This document shows, piece after piece, positions 8,391 through 16,369 of a DNA stretch of 51,271 bases. Source of the stretch: Microcaldota archaeon. GTDB lineage: Archaea; Micrarchaeota; Micrarchaeia; Micrarchaeales; Micrarchaeaceae. Below the pieces are notes generated by a model. It was not told where the DNA came from. It worked only from the letters and a program-made list of their open reading frames with translations, and did not search any database. Location: positions 111,061-162,331 of the forward strand of contig JAKATX010000001.1 in the NCBI GenBank assembly GCA_021818545.1, read 5' to 3'. Made by a program: the position numbers and the translations under genes. Position 1 is the first letter of the stretch. Every line of letters begins with the position of its first letter.

Positions 8391-9011
8391 TTACTTTTTC
8401 AGCGTTATCTGTATTGAGCTAACTTTCGAATTCGTACCGTCCTCGTTTTGCACTTCCTCGGATGTTATAGTTAAACCATCGCTGCTCGGATCCTTTATCT
8501 CTTTTATGAACCTATTGCGCGTTATTTCTACAACGTCAACCGCCTTTGCTATCGCGTTGCCGCGAGCCTTGACTGCCACAAACGGCTTCCCATTGTTCAT
8601 CTGGGTGACCACTGCAAGAACATAGTTCATGGTTGGCTTTTTGCCGATGTATATTATGTTGTCTGTGGGTGCCGAAGCCTCAGCGTCCACGGCATCTTGG
8701 GAAACGGAATTTGCAGCTATCTGTATGAAACTTACCTTTGACTTCGTGCCGTCCTCATTCAGCAATTCCTCCGAGCCTATTTTTATGTTTTGATTCGTTG
8801 GCCCGTTCAAATCAGGCATGAACCTGTTTTTTACTATTTCTGCAACGTCCACGGCCCTTGCTATTGCATTGCCTCTGGCCTTTATTGTTACTTCCTGCAT
8901 TCCGCTATTGAACTGCGTAACCACTGCCAAGACATAATTCATAGTAGGCTTCCTGCCTATGTACACGATGTTCTCCATCTTCCTTTCGCCATTGAATTGC
9001 TCTTCTTCCAT
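8391..9011 (-). CDS. Tandem two-domain Alba chromatin protein
   Basis: Alba is a small archaeal DNA/RNA-binding chromatin protein of about 90-100 residues that works as a dimer. This 206-residue protein is a head-to-tail fusion of two complete Alba domains, residues about 13-100 and 117-205. Each contains the same core ([16 protein letters not shown] and [16 protein letters not shown]), followed by the KARGNAI(A)xAVDV signature and a shared end ([14 protein letters not shown] and [14 protein letters not shown]). The linker is Ala/Ser/Asp-rich. The conserved lysine of the loop (KPTMNYV) that contacts nucleic acid is present in both. The start ATG has AGTGAT three bases upstream and a TATA box near 9090. 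It would act as a built-in dimer. Confidence 0.93.
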   Translation of the reverse strand: MEEEQFNGERKMENIVYIGRKPTMNYVLAVVTQFNSGMQEVTIKARGNAIARAVDVAEIVKNRFMPDLNGPTNQNIKIGSEELLNEDGTKSKVSFIQIAANSVSQDAVDAEASAPTDNIIYIGKKPTMNYVLAVVTQMNNGKPFVAVKARGNAIAKAVDVVEITRNRFIKEIKDPSSDGLTITSEEVQNEDGTNSKVSSIQITLKK

Positions 9012-9084
9012 GATATCACTGTTTTGTTTGCCTGCAACAACGCAAATTTTACTGACGAGTTGCGAGAGGATAATTATGTAATAC

Positions 9085-9097
9085 TACTTTAAAAACT
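9085..9097 (-). promoter_or_regulatory. TATA box for the Alba gene
   Basis: GTTTTTAAAGTAG on the minus strand, about 80 nt upstream of the Alba ATG. It would give a leader of roughly 50 nt. Assigned from position and composition only. Confidence 0.4.
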
Positions 9098-9225
9098 TTT
9101 CCGATTTGTTTGCGTTATTGATGTTGTCTCATAACCGTGTAATAATTCGAATCATTAAAGGAAAAGTATTTGGAAGAAAAGTTTAAGTTTTGATGGATTA
9201 AAGGTTAAGTCGGTTTGGTGATCAG

Positions 9226-9648
9226 ATGCCTAGCGTTTCAAAGTTTACGGAATTTGATGTTAATGTGTACGAAGTAGAGCTTGACAACAGCGAACAGACA
9301 AAACTTATATCATCCATGAACACTATACGCGCATCTTTTGATTCACCGGGAAGTGCGGTATCGCAGATAACTTTATACGGGATACAACTCCAGCCTGGAA
9401 TCGCAGCGGTTGGATATGACATCGGGTCAAAGAAGGCGAACGTAGTATACATCAAGGGCAATAATGGCTTGCTTGAAAGCCCTGCGGAGGTGTCTGACCT
9501 TTATGATAGCAGTATGGTGCAGAGGCTCTTGCCATTGCTATTCCAGAAGAAAAGCGCGCGGCTTTTCGTGGTCAGCGGCATAAGCATGTATGACGGCAGC
9601 AAGCTGACTAAATTAGTGGTTACGGATTCATTTGTGAAGCTGGGATAA
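9226..9648 (+). CDS. Unknown soluble 140-residue protein
   Basis: I do not recognise the family. The product is soluble, without signal peptide, membrane segment or cysteine motif. It alternates short beta-like stretches (AAVGYDIGSKKANVVYIKG, SARLFVVSGISMY, LTKLVVTDSFV) with helical ones, so a small alpha/beta fold is likely. The gene is supported by GGTGAT exactly three bases before the ATG at 9226 and by its codon use, which resembles its neighbours. It is divergent from the Alba gene and separated by 275 nt from the membrane-ferredoxin module downstream, so co-transcription with that module is uncertain. Confidence 0.75.
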   Translation: MPSVSKFTEFDVNVYEVELDNSEQTKLISSMNTIRASFDSPGSAVSQITLYGIQLQPGIAAVGYDIGSKKANVVYIKGNNGLLESPAEVSDLYDSSMVQRLLPLLFQKKSARLFVVSGISMYDGSKLTKLVVTDSFVKLG

Positions 9649-9765
9649 CGCGTATTCTGTGGTAATTTACATAGTATACAATTAGGTAGCATATCCGCGG
9701 CTTTTGGTTATATCCGAATCCGCTTTGCTTTTCCCATGGCTCCTATAGCTATAGTTTCAAATAGT

Positions 9766-9873
9766 CCCACAAGGTATTTATTTCTTGTTCATGGAATCTA
9801 TAAGCATACGGATTCCACATAAAGTTTCATGCACTTTTTTAGTATGTGCTTTTGGCAAACAAGTGCTTGTGGG
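9766..9873 (+). promoter_or_regulatory. Candidate structured RNA / leader with a three-stem layout
   Basis: The 275-nt gap 9649-9923 holds no gene but is rich in inverted repeats. CCCACAAG (9766-9773) pairs perfectly with CTTGTGGG (9866-9873), enclosing two further hairpins: TGGAATC (9792-9798) with GATTCCA (9811-9817), and GTTT/AAAC (9824-9827 with 9857-9860) around GCAC/GTGC (9831-9834 with 9846-9849). Together they would make a closing helix with two arms, a layout common in riboswitches and small RNAs. It lies upstream of the membrane-ferredoxin genes. I do not recognise a known RNA class; chance pairing in AT-rich DNA remains possible. Confidence 0.4.
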
Positions 9874-9883
9874 GTCTTTTCGA

Positions 9884-9902
9884 TGCAGTATTTTAAGCTG
9901 CA
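9884..9902 (+). promoter_or_regulatory. TATA-like box inside a dyad before the membrane-ferredoxin genes
   Basis: TGCAG (9884-9888) and CTGCA (9898-9902) flank TATTTTAAG (9889-9897). The TATA-like core lies about 27-35 nt before the GTG start at 9924, so transcription could begin almost at the start codon. A dyad around a TATA box would let a regulator block TBP binding. The GGTTGA four bases before the GTG argues that some leader exists, so this promoter is tentative. Confidence 0.35.
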
Positions 9903-9923
9903 CCTAAGCTGTGGGTTGAGTTA

Positions 9924-10664
9924 GTGTTATCTGACTTTGGATTGATTTTCCAGCTGTCTACACCAGCTACTAACTGGGTGTCTGCTGGCTCGGTACTTGT
10001 AGAGCAGATAATAACGCTGCTGATATCGCTTTTGGCGATATTGGCACTGTCTATGCAGCTGGCAAGGGGTTACTTCCTCAGGATACTTAGGAAGTTCACA
10101 TTGAGGTTGGCCGCAGACGTATGGTGGCTAGTAGCCATCCTGCTAAGAGACGCCGGCATATTCCTTGTGCTATTCCTTGGCATAACATTATTCTGGCCAG
10201 GCACATTCCAGGATTATGCCGTGGCGATGCCATTCCAGCCGCTGGGTATAGACTTCTTCACGTTCGCCCTAGTGCTTCTGTTGCTCAAGGACACGCACGA
10301 GGACGCAAAAGCAAACGCGCTCCTTACGGTTTTCATAGCTATAGGCACTGCGTTGATTCTCTTCGGGACCATATTCGTAACGTATAATCCAGCGCAGATA
10401 ACGGGCATCAGCGTGCCTACTGTATCCACAAGCCCAAGCAACTTCTGGGGCTTCATGTATACATACTTTGATTCGCTGAACTCACCGACCATAGCCATAT
10501 ATTCATTCTATATAACGCTCATAATATTGGCAGCTGCGGGAGGCAGGGCAGTCAAATGGTCGTATGACCAGTGGGGCCTTACTCCGATGAGCTCTATAAT
10601 GGGCTTGCTAGGCAAGAAGAAAAGTTCCGGCCCAGCAAGCGCAGTGCAGCCCAAAATGAAGTAG
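9924..10664 (+). CDS. Polytopic membrane protein A of a membrane-ferredoxin module
   Basis: A 246-residue protein of unknown family with about five or six hydrophobic segments. Layout: helix at about 25-45, then a conserved amphipathic stretch (LARGYFLRILRKFTLRLAADVWWL), helices near 70-90, 105-122, 130-150 and 190-210, and a short basic tail rich in Lys, Ser and Pro. It is a clear paralogue of the next gene, sharing QLARGYFLRIL-KFTLRL-AD-WWL, the RD-x4-LVLFLG motif, P(F/V)-PLGID and S-x-FWGF-YTYF. There are no paired histidines in the helices, so haem b binding is not suggested. GTG start at 9924 with GGTTGA four bases upstream. It is followed by the paralogue and a 2[4Fe-4S] protein, so a membrane redox complex is likely (inference). 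Confidence 0.85.
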   Translation: MLSDFGLIFQLSTPATNWVSAGSVLVEQIITLLISLLAILALSMQLARGYFLRILRKFTLRLAADVWWLVAILLRDAGIFLVLFLGITLFWPGTFQDYAVAMPFQPLGIDFFTFALVLLLLKDTHEDAKANALLTVFIAIGTALILFGTIFVTYNPAQITGISVPTVSTSPSNFWGFMYTYFDSLNSPTIAIYSFYITLIILAAAGGRAVKWSYDQWGLTPMSSIMGLLGKKKSSGPASAVQPKMK

Positions 10665-10677
10665 TGAAGGTGTAATG

Positions 10678-11514
10678 ATGCTAGAACTATTACCGATGAT
10701 GTTGCAGGCGGCTCAGGCCAATCTTACGCATATATACAACTTGACCAACAGCACGGCTGCCATAATAGCACCAAAAGCAATAGATGCAGGCTTGGCGGTT
10801 TTCGTTGAAGAAACGCTAACCGTAGTCATATTACTACTTATGGTACTGGCCATATCATTGCAGCTGGCAAGGGGTTACTTCCTCAGGATACTTAAGAAAT
10901 TCACACTTCGCCTTACTGCAGATCTGTGGTGGCTCATATACATACTTTTGAGAGACCTGACTGTGTTCCTTGTGCTGTTCTTGGGATTCGTGTTGTTCCT
11001 GCCGTCCGCGGCGCTCGTATACCCGGTAGCAGTACCATTCATGCCGCTTGGCATAGACTTGTATGCATTCGCACTGGTACTCATACTAGTTAAGGAAACG
11101 GACGAAAATGGCCACTATGACACGCTTGTTACAACACTGCTTGCTGCAGGAACTGCGCTGTACATGATAGGCACAATAGCGGTTACCGAAAGTGCAGTGC
11201 AGTTGTCAACCCTGCCGGGCACAGTATCGATGAGCACAAGCAACCCGTGGGGCTTCTTCTATACCTACTTCAGCTCCGTAAGCAACCCAGCGCTCGAGAT
11301 ATATTCGTTCTACGTAACATTTGCATTGCTCGTTATAGCGGGCTTATACGCCATAAAATGGTCGTTCAACCCCACCGGGGCAAAGCCGAAGACCGTGCCG
11401 AACCCCACACCAAAGGTAGCTGCGATGCCATCCGCTACTGCACCGCAGCCCGCTGAACACGCTGCCGCTTCGCCTACGATAGGAAGCGCTGCGCCAAAAC
11501 CACCTGCGATGTAA
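10678..11514 (+). CDS. Polytopic membrane protein B, paralogue of the preceding gene
   Basis: A 278-residue paralogue of the preceding protein, with the same order of hydrophobic segments and the same motifs (QLARGYFLRILKKFTLRLTADLWWL, LLRDLTVFLVLFLGF, PFMPLGIDLYAF, NPWGFFYTYF). It differs by a longer N-terminus with two Asn-Ser/Thr glycosylation-type sites (NLT, NST) and a C-terminal tail of about 55 residues rich in Pro and Ala. A similar Pro/Ala-rich tail is on the ferredoxin encoded next, so the tails may interact or act as flexible tethers. The second ATG (10678) lies three bases after GGTGTA and is preferred over the ATG at 10675. The two genes arose by tandem duplication. Confidence 0.85.
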   Translation: MLELLPMMLQAAQANLTHIYNLTNSTAAIIAPKAIDAGLAVFVEETLTVVILLLMVLAISLQLARGYFLRILKKFTLRLTADLWWLIYILLRDLTVFLVLFLGFVLFLPSAALVYPVAVPFMPLGIDLYAFALVLILVKETDENGHYDTLVTTLLAAGTALYMIGTIAVTESAVQLSTLPGTVSMSTSNPWGFFYTYFSSVSNPALEIYSFYVTFALLVIAGLYAIKWSFNPTGAKPKTVPNPTPKVAAMPSATAPQPAEHAAASPTIGSAAPKPPAM

Positions 11515-11525
11515 GATGATGCTCG

Positions 11526-12200
11526 ATGTCCTTCAAATTCACATTTGATAAGGAGCTATGCATACAATGTGGCATATGTGGTGACTCGTGCCCTGTCAAT
11601 GCGCTTGACTTCACAAGGCCAAGGCACAATAATGTGGAAGACGATGAGGGCAAAGCAGACCTTAGCAGCGATATGACTGAGTATCCTATTCAAGTAAATA
11701 AGTGCATAGGCTGCCAGATATGCCCCGAAGAGTGCCCCGTTTCGTGCATAGATATAATAGAAACCCAGGCGGAGCCTGACTATTACCCAAAACAAGGGCC
11801 CATGATGACAGATGAGCCGGATAAAGATGCTTTTGGATTGACGCGATTCACTAAGATAAGGCCAACACGCATGAAATCCAAGGATCAGTGGGGGAATGCG
11901 TTCATGTACAGGCCAAGACGCAGGAAGTTCCAGACACAGGCATGGGAAAGCATGGCCCCTGAAGCACCACCGATAGAAGCACCAATCGCTCAGAGTACCG
12001 CTATGCAGGCCCCTCAAAACACCAAGGCTTCGACCCCTGCGCCCCAGGTGCATGCTGCCGCCCCTGTAGGTCCAGCAGTGCAGCCAAATCCGGTGGAAAA
12101 AGCACCCGAACAACATTCGCAATCGCGTCCAGATGTCCAACATGTTGATAAAAACAAGGAAGTCAAGAACAAAGGAGGCTATGCGATACCAAAGGTCTGA
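11526..12200 (+). CDS. 2[4Fe-4S] ferredoxin-domain protein with long Pro/Ala-rich tail
   Basis: A 224-residue cytoplasmic iron-sulfur protein. Cluster motifs are CIQCGICGDSCPVNAL (residues about 12-27) and CIGCQICPEECPVSCIDI (about 61-78), separated by about 33 residues, as in NuoI/EchF-type subunits of membrane redox complexes. After residue 80 a basic stretch (FTKIRPTRMKSKDQWG, RPRRRKFQ) is followed by a low-complexity Pro/Ala/Gln tail to the end. The gene starts 11 nt after membrane protein B and lies in one unit with A and B. The arrangement resembles a small membrane-anchored electron-transfer complex, but no hydrogenase, NuoB/D or quinone-site protein is nearby. The reaction is unknown. 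Confidence 0.88.
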   Translation: MSFKFTFDKELCIQCGICGDSCPVNALDFTRPRHNNVEDDEGKADLSSDMTEYPIQVNKCIGCQICPEECPVSCIDIIETQAEPDYYPKQGPMMTDEPDKDAFGLTRFTKIRPTRMKSKDQWGNAFMYRPRRRKFQTQAWESMAPEAPPIEAPIAQSTAMQAPQNTKASTPAPQVHAAAPVGPAVQPNPVEKAPEQHSQSRPDVQHVDKNKEVKNKGGYAIPKV

Positions 12201-12252
12201 GAAGCGTACAGCCCACTTGCACATCTCATTTTCTTTGCAGCTTTTTTGACTT

Positions 12253-12288
12253 GTGACATCCTCCCACCCATGAATGGTGTGGGATTTC
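12253..12288 (-). mobile_element. Solo IS200/IS605-type right end (orphan TnpB guide-RNA scaffold candidate)
   Basis: This 36-nt segment matches the right end beside the TnpB gene at 50906-50941 in 31 of 36 positions. It folds as a hairpin: CCCAC (12263-12267) with GTGGG (12279-12283), and inside it CCA (12268-12270) with TGG (12275-12277) closing a TGAA loop. The TnpB-linked copy has CCG/CGG at the inner stem, so the variable pair changed on both sides (A-T versus G-C), which keeps the helix. In TnpB systems this end forms the 3' scaffold of the omega RNA and the bases outside it serve as the guide. No TnpB frame is next to this copy. It sits between the convergent ferredoxin and S10 genes. 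Confidence 0.72.
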
Positions 12289-12342
12289 CCGCTCACTTTG
12301 TTAAATAAAAGAAGAAGATTGAATTAAAAAGAAAAATCAGGA

Positions 12343-12648
12343 TTAGCTAAGGCTTATCTCTATCTGGACCGTGTCAGGCACTGGTATCCTCATTATCTGG
12401 CGCAGCGCCTGTTCGCTGACATCTATTTGTATAAGCCTCTTATGGAACCTGAGCTCCCACCGTTCATATGTGTGGCTCCCGTCGCCGCAAGGTGTCTTCC
12501 TTACGGTCTGGGACAACGTATGAGTAGGCAGAGGCACAGGGCCATTGCACTTGACGTTCATGGAGTTAGCTATAGTCTTTATCTGGCTAGCTATGGAATT
12601 GACATCGTCTTTCTTTGTGCTGACCAGTTTTATTACAGCTATGCTCAT
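12343..12648 (-). CDS. rps10: Small-subunit ribosomal protein S10 (uS10)
   Basis: A 101-residue small-subunit head protein. Visible S10 features are the N-terminal strand IAVIKLVSTKKDDVN, GPVPLPTHTLSQTVRKTPCGDGSHTYERWELRFHKRLIQID (the conserved loop that reaches toward the decoding region) and the C-terminal PDTVQIEISL. Length is typical. It lies 11 nt downstream of EF-1A in the same direction, the usual archaeal EF-1A-S10 pair, and the two are presumably co-transcribed. Confidence 0.97.
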   Translation of the reverse strand: MSIAVIKLVSTKKDDVNSIASQIKTIANSMNVKCNGPVPLPTHTLSQTVRKTPCGDGSHTYERWELRFHKRLIQIDVSEQALRQIMRIPVPDTVQIEISLS

Positions 12649-12659
12649 TCAAACCATCT

Positions 12660-13931
12660 TTAGAGAGTTCTGGGCACAACATCCAATATTATGCCTGCAC
12701 CTATCGTCTCTCCCATGTCCCTTATGGCGAACCTGCCAAGCTGCGGGAAGTCGCTGTACTTTTCTAGTGCTATCGGCTTCGTGGGCTTTATCTTCACTAT
12801 TGCCACATCGCCAGTCTTCAGCGTCTCCGGATTCTTCTCAAGCGTCTGACCGGTCTTTGGATCCTTCTTCTCAAGCAACTCCGAGAATGTGCATGCTATC
12901 TGCGCGGTGTGTATGTGAAACACAGGGGTGTAACCCTTTGCAATCACGTTCTGGTGGTGCAGTACTATCACCTGTGCGGTGAACTCGGCTGCCACTGTAG
13001 GCGGATTGCTGGAAGGACCGACTACGTCTCCACGCTTTATGTCCTTCTTCTCTACGCCTTTTATGTTGAACCCTACGTTGTCACCAGGCTCAGCCTTCTG
13101 CAATTGCTGGTGGTGCATTTCTATGCTCTTCACTTCGGTCTTAACGCCGCCAGGCATTATTATTACAGAATCGCCGACCTTCATGACCCCGGTCTCAACC
13201 CTGCCAACCGGCACTGTACCGAATCCTGATATGCTGAATACGTCCTGGACAGGCAGCCTCAGCGCCTTATCTAGCGGCTTGTTCGGCACCTTCAAAGCGT
13301 CAAGAGACTCGAGCAATGTCGGACCAGTGTACCAAGCGGTCTTGTCTGACTTCTTGGCTACGTTAGTGCCGTCCAGCGCAGAGTATGGTATGAATGGTAT
13401 CGTGTCTACCTTGAAGCCCAATGTCTTTAGCAGATCGTAAACTGCCTTCTTGGCCTTCTCGAAATCAGCCTGTGAATAGTTTATTGCGTCCAACTTGTTT
13501 ATGCCCACTATTAATTGTGGTATGCCAAGTACGCTGGCCAGTATGGCGTGCTCCCTCGTCTGTGCCATGACGCCTTCTTTTCCGCTGACTACCAGCACTG
13601 CTGCGTCAGCCTGGCTTGCACCCGTAATCATGTTCTTGACGAAGTCCCTGTGACCAGGTGCGTCTATTATAGTGAAGTAGAACTTCTGCGTCTGGAAGTC
13701 TCTGTGCGCTATGTCTATGGTTATGCCACGCTCCCTCTCCTCTTTAAGAGAGTCCATTACGAAAGCGAACTCGAATGTCGGCCTGTTTACCTCCTTTGCA
13801 ATCTCCTTGAACCTGTCCATATCCCTGTCACTTATGGCTCCGGTCTCGTACAGGAGCCTGCCTACGGTTGTTGACTTGCCGTGGTCTACGTGCCCTATGA
13901 AAATCAAATTCATATGTGGTTTGTCTGCCAT
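12660..13931 (-). CDS. tuf: Translation elongation factor EF-1A
   Basis: The GTPase that delivers aminoacyl-tRNA to the ribosome. The 423-residue product has G1 GHVDHGKST at residues 13-21, switch I with [13 protein letters not shown]3 [13 protein letters not shown]4 NKLD and G5 YSAL, followed by beta-barrel domains II and III ([16 protein letters not shown]; the C-terminal [17 protein letters not shown]). These are those of archaeal EF-1A and not bacterial EF-Tu. ATG at 13931 follows GGTGAA by four bases. A TATA-like GTAAATAAAAC lies near 13965. Upstream to 14199 there is no other gene. Confidence 0.98.
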   Translation of the reverse strand: MADKPHMNLIFIGHVDHGKSTTVGRLLYETGAISDRDMDRFKEIAKEVNRPTFEFAFVMDSLKEERERGITIDIAHRDFQTQKFYFTIIDAPGHRDFVKNMITGASQADAAVLVVSGKEGVMAQTREHAILASVLGIPQLIVGINKLDAINYSQADFEKAKKAVYDLLKTLGFKVDTIPFIPYSALDGTNVAKKSDKTAWYTGPTLLESLDALKVPNKPLDKALRLPVQDVFSISGFGTVPVGRVETGVMKVGDSVIIMPGGVKTEVKSIEMHHQQLQKAEPGDNVGFNIKGVEKKDIKRGDVVGPSSNPPTVAAEFTAQVIVLHHQNVIAKGYTPVFHIHTAQIACTFSELLEKKDPKTGQTLEKNPETLKTGDVAIVKIKPTKPIALEKYSDFPQLGRFAIRDMGETIGAGIILDVVPRTL

Positions 13932-14130
13932 TTAATTCACCAATTTTTTAACATAAGTTTTATTTACAGCCGAATACATATGTATTGGCGGTACTGAGAG
14001 CGCAAATTAGGTGCTTTGTATCAAAAAGCATTTCCTTGAAAACCCAACAGTGTATTTATGATGATATTTGCACGCGTAACAAATTTAAATGTTTTCTTAG
14101 AGTAAACTAATGTTGCTTTGGTTTTTTGGC

Positions 14131-14170
14131 TAATTTACGTCGTAAATTATAGCTATATTAGATATAAAAA
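14131..14170 (+). promoter_or_regulatory. Promoter of the dim2-top6B unit with a 19-bp palindrome
   Basis: TAATTTACG-T-CGTAAATTA at 14131-14149 is a perfect 19-bp dyad with 9-bp arms. Thirteen bases downstream lies TATAAAAA (14163-14170), a strong TATA box that would start transcription near 14190, only about 10 nt before the ATG at 14200. The dyad borders the BRE/TATA region, where archaeal activators or repressors bind. The rest of the gap 13932-14199 shows only AT-rich sequence and the EF-1A promoter. Confidence 0.55.
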
Positions 14171-14199
14171 CCTATGCCTCACCCTTTAAGGATGTTTTA

Positions 14200-14721
14200 A
14201 TGCAGCAAGTCTATATCACAAAAGAACGCACCAAGAGCCTCAATGAGGACGCGAAAGCCATTAAGAGGGTCGAGGAACTTTGCAAGTGCTCTATTTCGAT
14301 AGATGAAGATGTAGTTGTGATAGAAGGGGACGCGTACGGTGAATTCATGGCAAAGAACGTGATATACGCGTATGGGCGGGGCTTTGATATGATAGATGCT
14401 GAGAAGCTGCTAGGGGAAGGGACCTATTTCGCATCGATAGACCTGAGGCAGTCTTTCGGGAACAGCAAGAGGATAAAGCAGATAAAGGCCAGGGTAATAG
14501 GCGAAAAAGGCAGAACCAAGAAGTACATGGAGCAGGTAACCGGCTCGAAGGTTAGCGTTTATGGAGATACTGTGTCTTTCATAGGCAGCAATGAGGCAGT
14601 AGCCGAGGCGGAGGCGGCAGTTGATGCATTGATCGAGGGAAGGACGCACAAGACCGCGTATAATAAGATGGAATTTATGCATAGGAAGAACAAGGAGGAG
14701 CTGCATAATCCGGGCTTCTAG
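14200..14721 (+). CDS. KH-domain RNA-binding protein, archaeal Dim2/Pno1-like
   Basis: A 173-residue protein with two KH-like units. The second carries the KH core ARVIGEKGRTKKYMEQVTG (about residues 99-117) followed by SKVSVYGDTVSFIG. The first is degenerate and ends with YAYGRGFDMIDAEKLL. This is the layout of archaeal Dim2 (Krr1/Pno1 family), which binds the 3' end of 16S rRNA during small-subunit maturation, often with the Rio1 kinase. It is followed by top6B with no real gap, a neighbourhood common in archaea, although neither Rio1 nor Top6A is present here. ATG start with GGATGT four bases upstream. Confidence 0.88.
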   Translation: MQQVYITKERTKSLNEDAKAIKRVEELCKCSISIDEDVVVIEGDAYGEFMAKNVIYAYGRGFDMIDAEKLLGEGTYFASIDLRQSFGNSKRIKQIKARVIGEKGRTKKYMEQVTGSKVSVYGDTVSFIGSNEAVAEAEAAVDALIEGRTHKTAYNKMEFMHRKNKEELHNPGF

Positions 14722-14731
14722 GGTGATTCAT

Positions 14732-16360
14732 GTGGTGGAACTAAAAGCTGAGGAGATTTTCAAGGAGTTTAAGCAGCATTCCGTAGCCGAATTCTTCAAG
14801 AAGAACAGGCAAATGCTTGGCTACTCAGGAATGACGAGGTCGTTAGTCACCATAGTGCACGAATACGTGACAAACTCGCTCGACGCATGCGAGGAAGCCG
14901 GAATCCTTCCGGATATAATGGTCAAAGTAGAGGGAACTGATGAGAACAAGTATAGGCTTAGCGTAGGTGACAATGGGCCGGGCATACCGAAAAATTACAT
15001 AGGAAAGGTGCTTGCCACTATATTGGCAGGGACAAAGTTCCACAGATACATGCAGCAGCGCGGTCAGCAGGGCATAGGCGCTTCCGGATGTACGCTTTTT
15101 TCGCAGATAACCACCGGCAAGCCCATAAAAGCGGTCTCTGCCACCGGAACCGGGAATGGCTACTCCTGCAATGTATCGCTTGACACTGTACACAACAAGC
15201 CAGTAATATCGGAGTACAAAGAAGTTGATGGCGCACGGAGGGGGCTTATGGTTGAGGGGGAGTTCGCAGACGTGAAATATGAGAACAGCGATCATGGCAT
15301 TTATGAGTACCTTAGGAGGACGGCCCTTTCTAATCCTCACGCGCAGATAAAGTTGGTGGATCCTTCAGGCCAGGAGTTCGCATTCCTGAGGGCCATAGAT
15401 ACCATGCCGCTAAGGCCCAAGCCGATAAAGCCGCATCCGCTAGGCTTAACTGTAAACGACCTGATAGACTTCGCACAGGTTAGCGACAGTAGGAAGCTGT
15501 CATCGTTTTTGGTGGACACATTTTCCAGGTTTTCGCAGGATAAAGCAAACGAGATAGGAGGGATAGCGAAGGACGTCGACTTATCAAAGGCACCCAAGGA
15601 TATAAGCTGGGCTGACGCAGAGGCGCTGGTCAAGGCATTCAAGCAGGTTAAATGGATCTCTCCTGATGCCACATCAGTTATTCCGATAGGGGAAGAGCAA
15701 GTCAAAGTAGCGATAAAGAACATATTGAACCCCGAATTCATGAACGTCGTTGAGAGGAAGCCGAGGGTATTCAGGGGCGGAGTCCCGTTCATAGTTGAGG
15801 CAGCGGTGGCTTATGGAGGAAATGCAGGCAAGAAGACCAGTGAAGGCTATGAGGGCAACATACTCAGATTCGCGAACCGCGTTCCGTTATTGTTTGACAG
15901 CGGGACATGTGCAATAACCGCAGCCGCAAAGACGGTCGACTGGAAGAGGTACAACATAGATATAGAAAATCAGCCCATAAGCGTTTTCATAAACGTCTCT
16001 TCGGTTTACATCCCATACTCAGGAGTCGGGAAGGAAGCGATCTCGCAAGAGGATGAGATAATCGATGAGATAAAGCTAGCCATAATGGAAGCGGCGAGGG
16101 GCGTGCAGCGCTACATAAGCGGTAAGATGCATATAAATCATGAGACTAACAAGTACAAGACCATAACTAGGTACACTGAACAACTGGCCAAGGACCTGGC
16201 AGACCTTACGGGCGAAGACAAGGCAAGGATAGACAAGAGCCTGGCCAAGCTTGTCACGAAGCACTATCCGAAAGCCATGATACAGGGTGAGGATGAGGAT
16301 GGTGAAGTAACGGCGGAAAATGCACCAGACGATGGAGAGGAAGCAGAAGAACAGGAGTAA
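14732..16360 (+). CDS. top6B: DNA topoisomerase VI subunit B
   Basis: The ATPase subunit of the type IIB topoisomerase that relaxes and decatenates DNA with the Top6A cleavage subunit. The 542-residue product has the GHKL ATP-binding motifs: YVTNSLDACEEAG (N box), DNGPGIP (G1), GQQGIGASG (G2, lid), then the H2TH region and the transducer domain with the switch lysine stretch (ANRVPLLFDSGTCAIT). An acidic C-terminal tail ends it. GGTGAT at 14722-14727 sits four bases before the GTG at 14732, so I prefer that start over the GTG at 14723. Top6A is normally the next gene in archaea, but here the next gene is on the other strand; the partner must be elsewhere. Confidence 0.95.
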   Translation: MVELKAEEIFKEFKQHSVAEFFKKNRQMLGYSGMTRSLVTIVHEYVTNSLDACEEAGILPDIMVKVEGTDENKYRLSVGDNGPGIPKNYIGKVLATILAGTKFHRYMQQRGQQGIGASGCTLFSQITTGKPIKAVSATGTGNGYSCNVSLDTVHNKPVISEYKEVDGARRGLMVEGEFADVKYENSDHGIYEYLRRTALSNPHAQIKLVDPSGQEFAFLRAIDTMPLRPKPIKPHPLGLTVNDLIDFAQVSDSRKLSSFLVDTFSRFSQDKANEIGGIAKDVDLSKAPKDISWADAEALVKAFKQVKWISPDATSVIPIGEEQVKVAIKNILNPEFMNVVERKPRVFRGGVPFIVEAAVAYGGNAGKKTSEGYEGNILRFANRVPLLFDSGTCAITAAAKTVDWKRYNIDIENQPISVFINVSSVYIPYSGVGKEAISQEDEIIDEIKLAIMEAARGVQRYISGKMHINHETNKYKTITRYTEQLAKDLADLTGEDKARIDKSLAKLVTKHYPKAMIQGEDEDGEVTAENAPDDGEEAEEQE

Positions 16361-16369
16361 GCGCGTACA

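Noticed and set aside
9691-9718. tRNA-like GGTTATATCCGAATCC stretch
   Set aside because: No acceptor stem, D-arm or anticodon arm of correct spacing could be built around it.
11556-12296. Frame of 246 codons on the minus strand opposite the 2[4Fe-4S] protein
   Set aside because: The plus-strand frame has two perfect cluster motifs; the antisense product is Cys/Trp/Arg-rich without any pattern.
14061-14075. C-box-like ATGATGA suggesting a C/D guide RNA
   Set aside because: No D or D' box (CTGA) lies at the needed distance on that strand.
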